Source: Martelella alba (GTDB lineage Bacteria; Pseudomonadota; Alphaproteobacteria; Rhizobiales; Rhizobiaceae). From it: a stretch of 64,000 bases of DNA. The position numbers were made by a program, and so were the translations under genes. The stretch's first letter is position 1. The number at the start of each line of letters is the position of its first letter. The notes under the pieces are model-generated. The model was given only the letters and a program-made list of their open reading frames with translations. It had not been told where the DNA came from and made no database searches. Shown here piece by piece: positions 36,894-47,670 of the stretch. Where the stretch lies: assembly GCF_006516955.1 (NCBI RefSeq), contig NZ_VHLG01000001.1, forward strand, positions 62,001-126,000, read 5' to 3'.

Positions 36894-38270
36894 TTACTTG
36901 TAGCAAACAGCCTTGACCGCATCGATGACTTCACCGACGTTGGGCAGGGCCAGCTTTTCGAGGTTCGCGGCGTAGGGCATGGGTACGTCCTTGCCGGCAA
37001 TCGTCAGGATCGGCGCATCGAGATAATCGAAGGCCTGCTGCATGACGCGCGTGGCGATTTCGGTTCCGACGGAAGACTGCGGGAAGCCTTCTTCGACGGT
37101 GACCAGGCGACCGGTCTTCTTGACCGATTCGATGATCGCCGGCAGATCCATCGGGCGGATTGTGCGCAGATCGATCAACTCGACGTCGATACCCATTTCC
37201 GCAAGCTTTTCAGTTGCTTCAATGGCGTATGTCATGCCTATGCCGAAGGACACCACAGTGACATCCTTACCCGGCTTGTGAATGCGGGCCTTGCCGATCG
37301 GCAGCACGAAATCATCAAGCTTCGGCACATCGAATTTGTGGCCGTAGAGAATTTCGTTTTCCAGGAAGATGATCGGGTTCGGATCGCGGATCGCGGCCTT
37401 CAGCAGGCCCTTGGCGTCAGCAGCCGTATAGGGCATGACGACCTTGAGGCCCGGAATGTGGCTGTACCATGCGGCATAGCACTGCGAGTGCTGGGCTGCA
37501 ACGCGGGCAGCAGCACCATTCGGACCGCGGAACACGATCGGCGATTCCATCTGGCCGCCGGACATGTAGTGAGTCTTGGCCGCCGAATTGACGATCTGGT
37601 CAATCGCCTGCATGGCGAAGTTGAAGGTCATGAACTCGACGATCGGGCGCAGGCCGCCAAGAGCTGCACCAACGGCGATACCGGCAAAGCCATGTTCTGT
37701 GATCGGCGTGTCGACGACACGCTTGGCGCCGAATTCCTGCAGCAGGCCCTGGGTTACCTTGTAGGCGCCCTGATATTCAGCGACTTCCTCACCCATGACG
37801 AAAACGTCCGGGTTGGCGCGCATTTCTTCGGCCATGGCGTCGCGCAGCGCTTCACGAACGGTCATGTTGACCATTTCGGTGCCAGCCGGAATATCGGGGT
37901 CGGAGGCAACCTCAACGGCGATCGGCTGGGCCGGAACCGGTGCGGGCGCTTCTGCCGGGGCGGCAGCAGGTGCTGCGGCTTCAGGCGCCGGTGCGGCGGC
38001 TGCGGCCGAAATATCGTCAGCGCTTTCGCCCTCTTCGAGCAGAATGGCGATCGGTGTGTTGACCTTTACGCCTTCAGTGCCTTCGGCGATCAGGATCTTG
38101 CCGATAACGCCTTCGTCAACGGCTTCGACTTCCATCGTGGCCTTGTCGGTTTCGATTTCAGCAATCACGTCACCGGAAGAAACGCTGTCGCCTTCCTTCT
38201 TGAGCCATTTGGAAAGGTTGCCCTCTTCCATCGTCGGAGAGAGCGCAGGCATAAGGATATTGGTGGGCAT
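36894..38270 (-). CDS. pdhB: Pyruvate dehydrogenase E1 beta with N-terminal lipoyl domain
   Basis: 458-residue E1 beta. Residues 1-80 are a lipoyl domain nearly matching that of PdhC ([31 protein letters not shown]); an Ala/Pro linker to about 130 follows, then the E1 beta core ([45 protein letters not shown]). Ordinary E1 beta lacks the lipoyl part; this fusion is known from alphaproteobacterial complexes such as that of Sinorhizobium. It lies 20 bases after pdhA. LipA downstream would modify its lysine. Confidence 0.96.
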   Translation of the reverse strand: MPTNILMPALSPTMEEGNLSKWLKKEGDSVSSGDVIAEIETDKATMEVEAVDEGVIGKILIAEGTEGVKVNTPIAILLEEGESADDISAAAAAPAPEAAAPAAAPAEAPAPVPAQPIAVEVASDPDIPAGTEMVNMTVREALRDAMAEEMRANPDVFVMGEEVAEYQGAYKVTQGLLQEFGAKRVVDTPITEHGFAGIAVGAALGGLRPIVEFMTFNFAMQAIDQIVNSAAKTHYMSGGQMESPIVFRGPNGAAARVAAQHSQCYAAWYSHIPGLKVVMPYTAADAKGLLKAAIRDPNPIIFLENEILYGHKFDVPKLDDFVLPIGKARIHKPGKDVTVVSFGIGMTYAIEATEKLAEMGIDVELIDLRTIRPMDLPAIIESVKKTGRLVTVEEGFPQSSVGTEIATRVMQQAFDYLDAPILTIAGKDVPMPYAANLEKLALPNVGEVIDAVKAVCYK

Positions 38271-38290
38271 TGTTCTTGTCCCTCCCCGTC

Positions 38291-39322
38291 TTAACGCAGA
38301 ATATCGGTGTAGAGCTCGGATACATCGGGCTCGGGATCGGTCTGGGCGAAATCGGCAGCGTCGGCGACGATACCGCGAACGTCCTTGTCAATATTCTTCA
38401 GCTCTTCTTCGCTTGCCCAGTCCTTGTCGAGAAGACGGGCCTTGACCTGTTCGATCGGGTCATGCTCCGAGCGCATCTTCTGCACTTCGTCCTTGCTGCG
38501 ATATTTCGCCGGGTCGGACATGGAGTGGCCACGGTAACGATAGGTATTCATTTCAAGGATGATCGGACCCTTGCCAGCGCGGCAATGGGCTTCGGCCTCA
38601 TCAGCGGCAGCCTTGACGGCGCGGACATCCATGCCATCCACGGCAAGGCCGGGAATGTTGAAGGACGAGCCCCGCTTGGAGAAATCACCCAGCGCTGACG
38701 AACGCGCAACCGAGGTGCCCATGGCATAGCGGTTGTTTTCGATCACATAGATGACCGGCAGATCCCAGATCTTGGCCATGTTGTAGCTTTCGTAGACCTG
38801 GCCCTGGTTCGATGCGCCATCGCCGAAATAGACAACCGATACATTGTCATTGTCGCGGTAATGATTTGCGAATGCGAGACCGGTCCCGATCGGAACCTGG
38901 GCGCCGACGATGCCGTGTCCACCGTAGAAATTCTTTTCCTTGGAGAACATGTGCATCGAGCCGCCCTTGCCCTTGGAATAACCCGAGCGGCGGCCGGTCA
39001 GTTCGGCCATGACACCGCGGGCATTCATGCCGGTAGCAAGCATGTGGCCGTGGTCACGATAGCTGGTAATGATCTGGTCGCCGTCCTTCAGGGACATCTG
39101 CATGCCGACGACAACGGCCTCCTGGCCGATATAGAGATGGCAGAAACCACCGATGAAACCCATGCCGTAAAGCTGGCCGGCCTTCTCCTCGAAACGGCGG
39201 ATCAGCAGCATTTCGCGATAGGCATGCATTTCCTGATCGCGGTCGAAATCCACGATCGGTGCGCCATTGTCTTTTTTGGATGATTTACGAGATGTGCCGG
39301 ACGCTGAATTCTGGGGCGCCAT
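38291..39322 (-). CDS. pdhA: Pyruvate dehydrogenase E1 alpha
   Basis: 343-residue thiamine-diphosphate subunit that decarboxylates pyruvate. Visible: [20 protein letters not shown], the TPP-binding [17 protein letters not shown] and ending [12 protein letters not shown], and the phosphorylation-loop-like [15 protein letters not shown]. The N-terminus is rich in Ser and Lys. The start at 39322 follows AAGGGAGG; an upstream in-frame start is weaker. It heads the pdhABC operon; the AT-rich 152-base gap to the ftsB-like gene should contain its promoter. Confidence 0.96.
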   Translation of the reverse strand: MAPQNSASGTSRKSSKKDNGAPIVDFDRDQEMHAYREMLLIRRFEEKAGQLYGMGFIGGFCHLYIGQEAVVVGMQMSLKDGDQIITSYRDHGHMLATGMNARGVMAELTGRRSGYSKGKGGSMHMFSKEKNFYGGHGIVGAQVPIGTGLAFANHYRDNDNVSVVYFGDGASNQGQVYESYNMAKIWDLPVIYVIENNRYAMGTSVARSSALGDFSKRGSSFNIPGLAVDGMDVRAVKAAADEAEAHCRAGKGPIILEMNTYRYRGHSMSDPAKYRSKDEVQKMRSEHDPIEQVKARLLDKDWASEEELKNIDKDVRGIVADAADFAQTDPEPDVSELYTDILR

Positions 39323-39474
39323 GCGAACCTCCCTTTTTGAAGGATACACTTATAATGTGACGCTCAACATAGGGAGTTTTATGTGCGACGGCAATGCTAG
39401 ATTTATGGCAATAAATATTGCTTTATCTATATGTTAAATAACAATAAAATCTATATTAACTCAATTTCAGTTAA

Positions 39475-39792
39475 TTAGAGATCCCTGTCAAAAATCACGA
39501 TTTCATCCGGTCTCGACATATTGAGTGCGTAGCGGGCGCGTTCGTCAAGCGCATCTTTCATAAGAGAGCCGTCAGACAGGGTTTTTACCTGTTGCTGAAG
39601 GGATTCACGCTCGGCCACCAGCTTGTCGAGTCGGCGCTGGTTCAGCTCCTTGTGTTCCTCGAACTGTTTGGCGGCAATCATGCCGAAATCGCCATGGATG
39701 CTATGATAGATGAAGTAGCCCATGAAGCAGGCGGCGATTGCCGGGACGACAAGGCGTCCATAGATACGGGCTTTATGATGACGGGTCCACAT
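39475..39792 (-). CDS. FtsB/DivIC-type septum formation initiator protein
   Basis: 105-residue bitopic membrane protein. A short basic N-terminus precedes one TM helix (LVVPAIAACFMGYFIYHSI, about residues 14-32) and a periplasmic coiled coil (EEHKELNQRRLDKLVAERES), then the conserved DERARYALNMSRPDEIV block. It is expected to join FtsL and FtsQ in the divisome. The start at 39792 (ATG) is preferred to a TTG 8 codons upstream. It lies between eno and pdhA, the standard rhizobial position. Confidence 0.88.
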   Translation of the reverse strand: MWTRHHKARIYGRLVVPAIAACFMGYFIYHSIHGDFGMIAAKQFEEHKELNQRRLDKLVAERESLQQQVKTLSDGSLMKDALDERARYALNMSRPDEIVIFDRDL

Positions 39793-39866
39793 GAGGCCTA
39801 CCGGTAACCAACGCAATACAATATGCAGACACGTTATTCGGATAAGCTTAACAAGGCTTGAATGAC

Positions 39867-39898
39867 AAAGCCCGCGACGTCAGAAAGTCGCGGGCTTT
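39867..39898 (-). terminator. Terminator after eno
   Basis: A 12-bp perfect stem AAAGCCCGCGAC/GTCGCGGGCTTT (39867-39878 with 39887-39898), about 50 bases after the eno stop on the minus strand. The AAA/TTT edges give a short U run in the transcript. Confidence 0.85.
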
Positions 39899-39947
39899 GC
39901 TTTGAATTTTATACAACCATAACAGGTTGTTGTGCCTCGTGTTTCGC

Positions 39948-41228
<1,281 letters not shown>

Positions 41229-41257
41229 TTACCTGTCGACTTTGCTTTTAAACCAAT

Positions 41258-41319
41258 GTGAGCCGCTTGGGAGGCGGCGGGAGCATTCCCCGCAGATGCG
41301 GGCCGTCGGCCCGGCTCAC
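41258..41319 (-). promoter_or_regulatory. Branched structured leader upstream of eno
   Basis: On the minus strand, 36-97 bases before the eno ATG, an 8-bp closing stem GTGAGCCG/CGGCTCAC encloses a hairpin GGGCC-GAC-GGCCC and a hairpin GCGGG-7 nt-CCCGC. A single-stranded pyrimidine-rich CGCCTCCC follows that could pair with a ribosome-binding site. No T tract follows, so it is not a simple terminator. Function is not known; a regulatory leader or a small RNA is possible. Confidence 0.5.
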
Positions 41320-41429
41320 TGCGACAAAACGCATAATGCAGTTTCTCCGCCAGTACTATGACGATTGAAAAATTTCGATCGATTGAATGCGAAAAATCGC
41401 TGGTGGAACCTTTGCATGCATGCGTGACA

Positions 41430-42269
41430 TTACCCTGCCTTTGCCAGCGCGTCAAAAGCCATGAGCTTGTCGATCAGACGTGGCATTTCGGCGAGGGGAA
41501 CCATGTTTGGACCATCGGATGGCGCGTTGTCCGGGTCCTCGTGTGTCTCGATGAAAACACCCGCGACGCCGACGGCAACAGCTGCGCGCGCAAGGGTTTC
41601 CACGAATTCGCGCTGCCCGCCGGTGGAGCCGCCCTGCCCGCCCGGCTGTTGCACGGAATGGGTGGCGTCAAAGATCACCGGCGCGCCGGTTGCCGCCATG
41701 ATCGGCAGCGAGCGCATATCGGAGACGAGCGTATTGTAGCCGAAGGATGCGCCGCGCTCACAGAGCAGGACATTGGGATTGCCACTATCGACGATCTTGG
41801 CAAGCACGTTCTTCATGTCCCAGGGCGCGAGAAACTGCCCCTTCTTGACGTTGATGACACGGCCGGTCTTTGCGGCGGCAATCAGAAGATCGGTCTGGCG
41901 GGACAGAAAGGCCGGGATCTGAAGCACATCAACGACGGGAGCGACTTCGGCGCATTGCTCTTCAGTGTGAATATCCGTCAGAACCGGAAAGCCGAATTCC
42001 TTTTTCAGATCGGCAAAGATCTCCAGCGCCTTGTCGAGGCCGATGCCACGTGCCGCGCTGAGCGAAGTGCGGTTGGCCTTGTCGAAGGAGGATTTGTAGA
42101 CTAGGCCGATTCCCGCCTTGGCGCAGATCTCGGAAAGCCTCCCAGCCATCATGAAGGCATGCTCGCGGCTTTCCATCTGGCACGGCCCGGCGATCAGCGA
42201 AAGCGGAGTGCTGCTGGAAAAGGCCACAGCCTTGTCGCCGCTGCCTGCAATTACGGTAGAATTCGTCAT
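41430..42269 (-). CDS. kdsA: 3-deoxy-8-phosphooctulonate synthase
   Basis: 279-residue enzyme condensing arabinose-5-phosphate with phosphoenolpyruvate to KDO-8-phosphate for lipopolysaccharide. The N-terminal [13 protein letters not shown] has Cys30 at the metal position, pointing to the metal-dependent class rather than the E. coli Asn type. Other conserved segments: [36 protein letters not shown] and [10 protein letters not shown]. It uses PEP, the product of the adjacent enolase. It starts 1 base after the VOC gene stop, so the two are co-transcribed. Confidence 0.96.
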   Translation of the reverse strand: MTNSTVIAGSGDKAVAFSSSTPLSLIAGPCQMESREHAFMMAGRLSEICAKAGIGLVYKSSFDKANRTSLSAARGIGLDKALEIFADLKKEFGFPVLTDIHTEEQCAEVAPVVDVLQIPAFLSRQTDLLIAAAKTGRVINVKKGQFLAPWDMKNVLAKIVDSGNPNVLLCERGASFGYNTLVSDMRSLPIMAATGAPVIFDATHSVQQPGGQGGSTGGQREFVETLARAAVAVGVAGVFIETHEDPDNAPSDGPNMVPLAEMPRLIDKLMAFDALAKAG

Positions 42270-42270
42270 G

Positions 42271-43152
42271 TCATGCTTCCCTGAACGCGAAGGTGACGCC
42301 CTGACCGGGCGCCGGCGGAACGATGATCAGTCCGTCCCCTGCATGGTGATTTACGCCATTGGCGTCAAGCAAATTGTCGCAGGCCGCCAGATCGGTGATG
42401 TCGAAAACGATACCGCGTGCAACAAGGCCGCGCTCGCCGGAGGCCGGGGCAAGGCCCAGCATCGTCTCGGCGTAGCCGTGTTCGCAAACCGAAATAGTGG
42501 CTGTGCCTGTCGAAAAACAGACACCATGCGGGTGAAGCGTCACATCGTGACTAAAGGATGCCGAATGCACGAAAGGTTCGAAATCCATCGGCCGGACTTC
42601 CGCCAATATGATTTCAGCCATGCCGGTGACCCCATTGGGGTGCGATAGCAATTCACCGGGAACGGCAAGCGGCGCAGTGCGCTGGCAGGTGAAGAAAAAC
42701 AGATCAGGCGCGCGCAGATCGGCCGCGAAGGCGAGCGAAAAGCTGGCCATACCCTCAAGCCCGTCAGCATCGCGATAGGGCCGCGAGAAGCGCAAGGAAC
42801 CCGCCGCGATGGCCTTATCCTGAAACAGGGCTTCATCCGCTTCACTATCTTCACTGGTTAAAACAACTGCCGACAGACCGTCTTCACCCTGGCGAAAGCG
42901 ATAGGCTGCATCGCGTTGGACAAAGGGATTTCCGTTGAGTGCGGATTGCCGGTAGAGCTTCAGGTCAGCAATGGCCAGCGGTTCGAGATAGGTCGAATCG
43001 GTGAAATAGACGCAGGCATTTTCTGTGCCGAAGGGATGTCGCGCCTCTGGTGCCACGGCGAAACCGAGTGCGGAAAGACGCAATCTCGCGGTTGCCAGGT
43101 CGACAACTGGCAAAACCAGATGATCGACCGATCGATGGCTTGTAGATGCCAT
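42271..43152 (-). CDS. VOC family (glyoxalase-like) protein
   Basis: 293-residue protein with the vicinal-oxygen-chelate layout: [20 protein letters not shown] at the start, [13 protein letters not shown], then a second module ([19 protein letters not shown]). It resembles the Glyoxalase-like-domain group of 280-300 residues common in rhizobia; substrate and metal use are unknown. It is immediately upstream of kdsA with a 1-base gap. Its promoter should lie just upstream, before copy 3 of the palindromic element. Confidence 0.85.
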   Translation of the reverse strand: MASTSHRSVDHLVLPVVDLATARLRLSALGFAVAPEARHPFGTENACVYFTDSTYLEPLAIADLKLYRQSALNGNPFVQRDAAYRFRQGEDGLSAVVLTSEDSEADEALFQDKAIAAGSLRFSRPYRDADGLEGMASFSLAFAADLRAPDLFFFTCQRTAPLAVPGELLSHPNGVTGMAEIILAEVRPMDFEPFVHSASFSHDVTLHPHGVCFSTGTATISVCEHGYAETMLGLAPASGERGLVARGIVFDITDLAACDNLLDANGVNHHAGDGLIIVPPAPGQGVTFAFREA

Positions 43153-43248
43153 GATTTCCTCCCTTTACGAAAAGCCGATGCGGGAGCATGGGCGCGCTTG
43201 ACGGGATTTGCAAGTATCGAAAGGGTAAGCGGCGAAAACATGGCTGCG

Positions 43249-43459
43249 CAGACTGCTGACGAAGCCGTTCATATTGCAGGCTTGAGATGGATTAACCGCC
43301 CCTCCCTCATCATCCCCGTGCTTGGTCCACGGGGATCCAGATTCATAAGGCCTTGAATTGAGATGTTCTTTCGCCGCGCCGACGCGCGTCAACCTCATGC
43401 CTGTGGGCCAGGCACAGGCCTGACGTCAGAATATGGGGCGAGGTTTGTCCGCAGTCTGA
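43249..43459 (-). repeat. MITE-like palindromic element, copy 3 (inverted)
   Basis: A 211-bp element in reverse orientation relative to copies 1 and 2: the CCCCGTG hairpin (43312-43336) comes first and the CCTGTG hairpin (43397-43421) second. Ends CAGACTGCTGAC (43249-43260) and GTCCGCAGTCTGA (43447-43459) carry matched T-to-C and A-to-G changes against copy 1. The reverse complement aligns end to end with copies 1 and 2. It occupies most of the 355-base gap between the VOC gene and the autotransporter. Confidence 0.85.
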
Positions 43460-43507
43460 ACGCCCAGAACACGGCCGCCATCGCTCCTCGGCCTGATATT
43501 ACCCGCC

Positions 43508-46500
43508 TTACCAGATATAGCGCAGCTTGGCCGAGGCGATCAGCGTCGAATAGTCGGGAGACCATTCACCATAGGCGGTGAAGGAAATATCGGTCTGCGT
43601 GGAGATGCGGATTGTCGCGCCCAGATTGGCAGCCACGGCGCTGCCTGTCGGGGCGTTGCTGGCAATCGTAAAGCCATAGCCCGGCAGCGCGATGAAGCTT
43701 GCCGTCGCGCCACTGGCATTACCATAGCGATAGACATAGGCTGCCCGGCCATTGATAGAGAAGCTGCGCGGAACGCGTCCGGCGGCGGTATCAAAGCCGA
43801 TCCCCGCCTCGACCGTGCCGCGCAGAATGTCACTGCTGCCATAGGCGAGTGCTGATGTGCCTGTGCCGGAAGTGACCTTTTCATGATAGCCGGGGGCGCT
43901 GGTATAGGCGATGCTGGCCGCGGCAAAGGGGATGACTGCAAAATCGTTGGCTGCGATGCGGAATCCGCCCTCCGCGCGTCCGCCGACACTGGTGGCATTA
44001 TAGCTGCCGCGCAGCTTGTCCGTCACGCCGTTGAGCGAGACGGTGCGATTGGTGTCAACACCGTCGACGCCGACGGCAAGCGCAGCTGTACCATAGGCGC
44101 CCTCTTCCGTCTGGCCCATCGCCACGAGCGCTGCGTGGAAGTTGGTGTCGTTGGCATAGCCATCCTGGTCATTCTGGTCGTAGCGGCTGTTGCCGCCGCC
44201 AATCACCACGCCAATCTGGCTGCCGGGAGTGAGTGAGGCCATAAAGCCGCCCTCAAAGATATTGCCGTTGATATCAGCAGCGGAATTGCCCGCCTGCCTG
44301 TCGCCGCCGACGCTGCTTGCCTGATGGCTGTATTCGAACCAGCCTGAATGGCTCGGCGCAAAGTCCCGATAAATCGATCCACGGCCGGTATAGGCCCAGT
44401 CCCATTGCGGCTGCGCCCGTGTCTCAGTCGTCCAGTAGCCGGCAGCAACGGTCGGCAGCGTATCGTTGTCAGACGTATCGCTTTCATCTGTCATAGGCCG
44501 CCAGGCATTCGTCATGCGCGAGGGATTGGTGGTCCGGGCAAGGAGGCTCTGCATGCCGAAACTGGCGGCTGTCGTCGCATTGACACCAAGCTCGCCGCCC
44601 AGTGTCGTCATGGCATTTTCATAGTCGCTGCCGTCCAGAAGCATGGCGGCGGACAGTGCTCCCGACAGCGCCTTGCCGTCATTGAAGGCGCTGACGAGAA
44701 CGTTGTTCACGCCCTGGCCAAGTGTGGAGAAACTATAGTCGCCGCCAACATAGACCAGTGACAAATCAAGCTCGCTGCCGTCATCGGTCACAGTCCCCTT
44801 GAAATGGCTCGGCAGATCGCTGACCGTTGCGCCGTAGTCACCGGAAATGCTGCCGGCCTGAAGCAGGGTATAGCTCTGTTTAAGAGTTCCGCCGGGCGCG
44901 AAAGTAACAGCAACTTCGGTGCTGTCAAAGCTGACGTCACCGCTGACGGTCGCCATGTAAGAGCCGTCAGCGATATAGGCGACATAGGTCGCGTCGGTCG
45001 AAAAGGTCAGGTCGCCATCGACGCTGATCGCGCCATTTTCATCACCGGACTGAAAAGTGCCGCCCGTCGCAACCGCCACATCGCCGACCGTGCCGGAACC
45101 GCCAAGCGTCGCGCCTGAGGCAACGTTGAACAGTGATGAAGACAGCGTGCCATCCACCAGAAGCGTGCCGCTGGTGACGCTGGTTGTGCCGGAAAAATCA
45201 CTGTCGGCCGTCAGTGTCAGCGTGCCCGCACCATCTTTCACCAGCGTTCCGTCGCCGGAGATAGTTCCCGCAAAGCTGATCGCGTCGGAGCGGTCAAAGG
45301 TCAGCGTTCCGCCATCGGCAATGCTAACATTGCCGCCAAGTGAACCGGTTGTTCCGCCATTGCCGATCTGAAGGGTCGCCCCGTCATAAATTGCCGTGGT
45401 GCCTTCATTGGTGTTTTCGGCGGTGAGAATGGTTGTGCCGCTCTCCACCAGAATGGAGCCCGTGCCGGACACAACCGTGTCAAAGACATAGTCGCTGTCG
45501 GTGTGGTTGAATACAAGCGTTCCCGTCCCGCTGCCGAAACTGACCGTGTCAACGTCCAGCGAGCCAGCTGCCGCGGCCGTTTCGCCATCAGCTGCGCCGA
45601 TATTGAGCGAACCGGTAGAACCGCTTTCGGAAGCGATGGTCAGGCTGTCGGTGGTCACCGTGGCGCCATCGGCAACAGTCAGGCTGCCGGTGCCCGAGGC
45701 GCCGACGGTGATGCCGCCTGTCACCGTCCATGTGCTGGACGCGCCGCTGACGCTGACGCTGCCGGTTGAGCCGCTGGCAGAACCGATCACGGTCTGGGTG
45801 CTGGTGACCGTTCCGCCATCTTCGACAGATAGCGAGCCTGTGCCGCTATCCGCCACGGTGAGGTCGCCATTGACCGTCCAGGTCGAGCCCGTGCCGGTCA
45901 CGGTCACGCTGCCCTCACCTGTGGCATCTGCGCCGATCGTCGTTGTCGTGTTGGTCGCTGTTGCACCATTTTCGACAGTCAGCGATCCCGTGCCGGACTG
46001 GCCAACGACAAGGGTCGAACTATTTGTCCAGCTGGCGCCGTCGCCGGATAGGGTGACCGAACCATCGGCGCCGGAATTTTCGCCTATGACTGCGCCATTG
46101 GTCGAAAGCGTTGCACCGTCGCTGACCGTCACAGTGCCCGTGCCGGAGCTTGCGACGGTTATTGCATTGGTGGTTGTCAGGCTGCTGTCACTGTCAGAAA
46201 GGGTAATGGATCCGGTTCCGGTTGCCGCGTTGCCGACGACGGCTGAATCGGCTGTCACTTCGGCACCATTGCTGATATTGACTTCGCCCGTACCGGCGTC
46301 GCCGACCGAAAGCGTGCCGCGCAGCGCCCATTGCGAGCCGCTGCCATCGACATTCACGGTTCCGCTGGAGCTTGTGGCCGATCCGACTGTGGCGTTGGTG
46401 GCAGACATGACGGCGCCGTCCATGACGGAAAGCGTTCCGGTGCCCGCCGTGCCGGTGCCATCGACATTGCCGCCAAGGACAATGTCATTGTAGACGGTCC

Positions 46501-47353
46501 AGGTCGTATCGCTGCCGGTAACGGTCGCCGTTCCGACGCCACCTGTAAAAAGGCCGATGCTGACATTGTCGCTGATGGTGGCAGCGCCATCGGAAATGGT
46601 CAGCGTGCCGGTACCGCCGCGGCCGATTTCGAGATCTCCATAGCCTTCCCAGACCGTATCGCTGCCGGTCACCGTCATGGTACCGTTTCCGGTGGAGTAT
46701 AGGCCGATGGTCGTGTCGTTGGTCTGGAGATAGGCACCGTCCGAAACTGTCAGTGTGCCCGTTCCCGAATTGCCGACACGGAGGCCAACCTCACTCAGCG
46801 AGCCGTAAATATTGAGGGACGAACCGCTCCCGCTGAGCGTTACTGTTCCCGAACCTGTCGAAGCGTTGCCGATAACGAGGCCCTGACTATTGCCGTCAGC
46901 ATCATCGGTGATGCTGAGCGTGCCCGTGCCGCCATCGCCGACATAGATTGCGCCCGTATTGGAGAAATAACCGCCAGATGTTGATATCGAGAGTGTGCCG
47001 GTGCTGCCCGCGTCCTGGCCGATTGTGATCGACTGGGTCTGGAGAGCGGCGACCGACGTCATCGAGCCTGTGCCGGTGGTGCCTATCACCAGTGTTCCGA
47101 CATTGACGCCGCCATCAGTTGCAAGAGACGGATAGACGCTCGTATCATTGATGTTAGCGGTATCGTCATAGCCCGGATAGGTGTTTGTGGTCGTGTCCGA
47201 CGTCGTCCAGTTATCAGCGTCATACCAGGATGTATTGGTGCCAAGCCAATCGAAAGTGGCGGCGAAACTCTGGGCAGGCAGAAGAAGCGACAATGCTGAC
47301 GAACACAGAAAGAGCCCCTTCAGGGTCGTGCTCGCTGTCTTGCGTTTCGTCAT
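43508..47353 (-). CDS. Type Va autotransporter with repetitive beta-helix passenger
   Basis: 1281-residue self-secreted surface protein. The signal peptide (residues 1-31) ends at SFA before ATFDW. The passenger is Ser/Thr/Gly-rich, free of Cys, with ten units of about 50 residues (94-603), then an autotransporter-associated strand repeat near 700-735 (DGTLVKDGAGTLTLTADSDF). The C-terminal beta-barrel (about 1010-1281) ends with LRYIW, the aromatic end recognised by BAM. It is an adhesin by analogy with pertactin/AidA-like proteins of Brucella and Bartonella; the ligand is unknown. The start at 47353 follows GGGGAGA. It is divergent from ppiD. Confidence 0.92.
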   Translation of the reverse strand: MTKRKTASTTLKGLFLCSSALSLLLPAQSFAATFDWLGTNTSWYDADNWTTSDTTTNTYPGYDDTANINDTSVYPSLATDGGVNVGTLVIGTTGTGSMTSVAALQTQSITIGQDAGSTGTLSISTSGGYFSNTGAIYVGDGGTGTLSITDDADGNSQGLVIGNASTGSGTVTLSGSGSSLNIYGSLSEVGLRVGNSGTGTLTVSDGAYLQTNDTTIGLYSTGNGTMTVTGSDTVWEGYGDLEIGRGGTGTLTISDGAATISDNVSIGLFTGGVGTATVTGSDTTWTVYNDIVLGGNVDGTGTAGTGTLSVMDGAVMSATNATVGSATSSSGTVNVDGSGSQWALRGTLSVGDAGTGEVNISNGAEVTADSAVVGNAATGTGSITLSDSDSSLTTTNAITVASSGTGTVTVSDGATLSTNGAVIGENSGADGSVTLSGDGASWTNSSTLVVGQSGTGSLTVENGATATNTTTTIGADATGEGSVTVTGTGSTWTVNGDLTVADSGTGSLSVEDGGTVTSTQTVIGSASGSTGSVSVSGASSTWTVTGGITVGASGTGSLTVADGATVTTDSLTIASESGSTGSLNIGAADGETAAAAGSLDVDTVSFGSGTGTLVFNHTDSDYVFDTVVSGTGSILVESGTTILTAENTNEGTTAIYDGATLQIGNGGTTGSLGGNVSIADGGTLTFDRSDAISFAGTISGDGTLVKDGAGTLTLTADSDFSGTTSVTSGTLLVDGTLSSSLFNVASGATLGGSGTVGDVAVATGGTFQSGDENGAISVDGDLTFSTDATYVAYIADGSYMATVSGDVSFDSTEVAVTFAPGGTLKQSYTLLQAGSISGDYGATVSDLPSHFKGTVTDDGSELDLSLVYVGGDYSFSTLGQGVNNVLVSAFNDGKALSGALSAAMLLDGSDYENAMTTLGGELGVNATTAASFGMQSLLARTTNPSRMTNAWRPMTDESDTSDNDTLPTVAAGYWTTETRAQPQWDWAYTGRGSIYRDFAPSHSGWFEYSHQASSVGGDRQAGNSAADINGNIFEGGFMASLTPGSQIGVVIGGGNSRYDQNDQDGYANDTNFHAALVAMGQTEEGAYGTAALAVGVDGVDTNRTVSLNGVTDKLRGSYNATSVGGRAEGGFRIAANDFAVIPFAAASIAYTSAPGYHEKVTSGTGTSALAYGSSDILRGTVEAGIGFDTAAGRVPRSFSINGRAAYVYRYGNASGATASFIALPGYGFTIASNAPTGSAVAANLGATIRISTQTDISFTAYGEWSPDYSTLIASAKLRYIW
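45545..47074 (-). repeat. Ten coding repeats of about 150 bp in the autotransporter
   Basis: Units start with GTG-T/S-L at residues 94, 142, 197, 247, 304, 354, 404, 454, 504 and 554. From 304 the period is exactly 50 residues; earlier spacings are 48, 55, 50 and 57. The unit pattern is GTGTLTVSDGA, then IG, then G-S-VTVSG, then TW and LTVG. The conservation is at protein level, as expected for rungs of a beta-helix. Confidence 0.85.
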
Positions 47354-47670
47354 GCTGATTCTCCCCGCTCGCCTGCAGTCAGTCGTCTTTTGTTGAGTGA
47401 AACCCCGTTCATGCGACTCAACATTGCTCGGAACAGTTTTCTTTTTGACAGCGAAGCCTTAAAAAGCTCTTGCATCAGGGGCTGCCATGGTGCTCCCCAT
47501 GATTATGGTTAACAAAGACTTTCCCCTTGCCCGGGCGGCTGCGGGTCGAACTGACCGCATTTCGGCTACATTGGCCTTTCAATGATTGGCCCTGCGGCTT
47601 CAATTCCGTTCCGTCTTGGTCTAAGAAGCTTGCTCAATAACGAAAGACTGCGAACAGGAACCGCTTAAGA
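47354..47670. other. 317-base divergent intergenic region
   Basis: This lies between the autotransporter and ppiD, both starting outward. No gene is supported. It must hold both promoters. No recognised operator was found. Confidence 0.6.

Noticed and set aside
34854-38294. 1146-codon plus-strand open frame opposite the SGNH hydrolase, pdhC and pdhB
   Set aside because: Antisense shadow of well-supported genes; no domain is recognisable.
45545-47074. Regular repeats as a CRISPR array
   Set aside because: The period is 150 bp, in frame, conserved at protein level, with no conserved 25-40 bp repeat and unique spacers.
47450-47510. GGGG...CCCC pairing near the autotransporter promoter as a terminator
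   Set aside because: The stem is only 4-5 bp around a long loop with no T tract.
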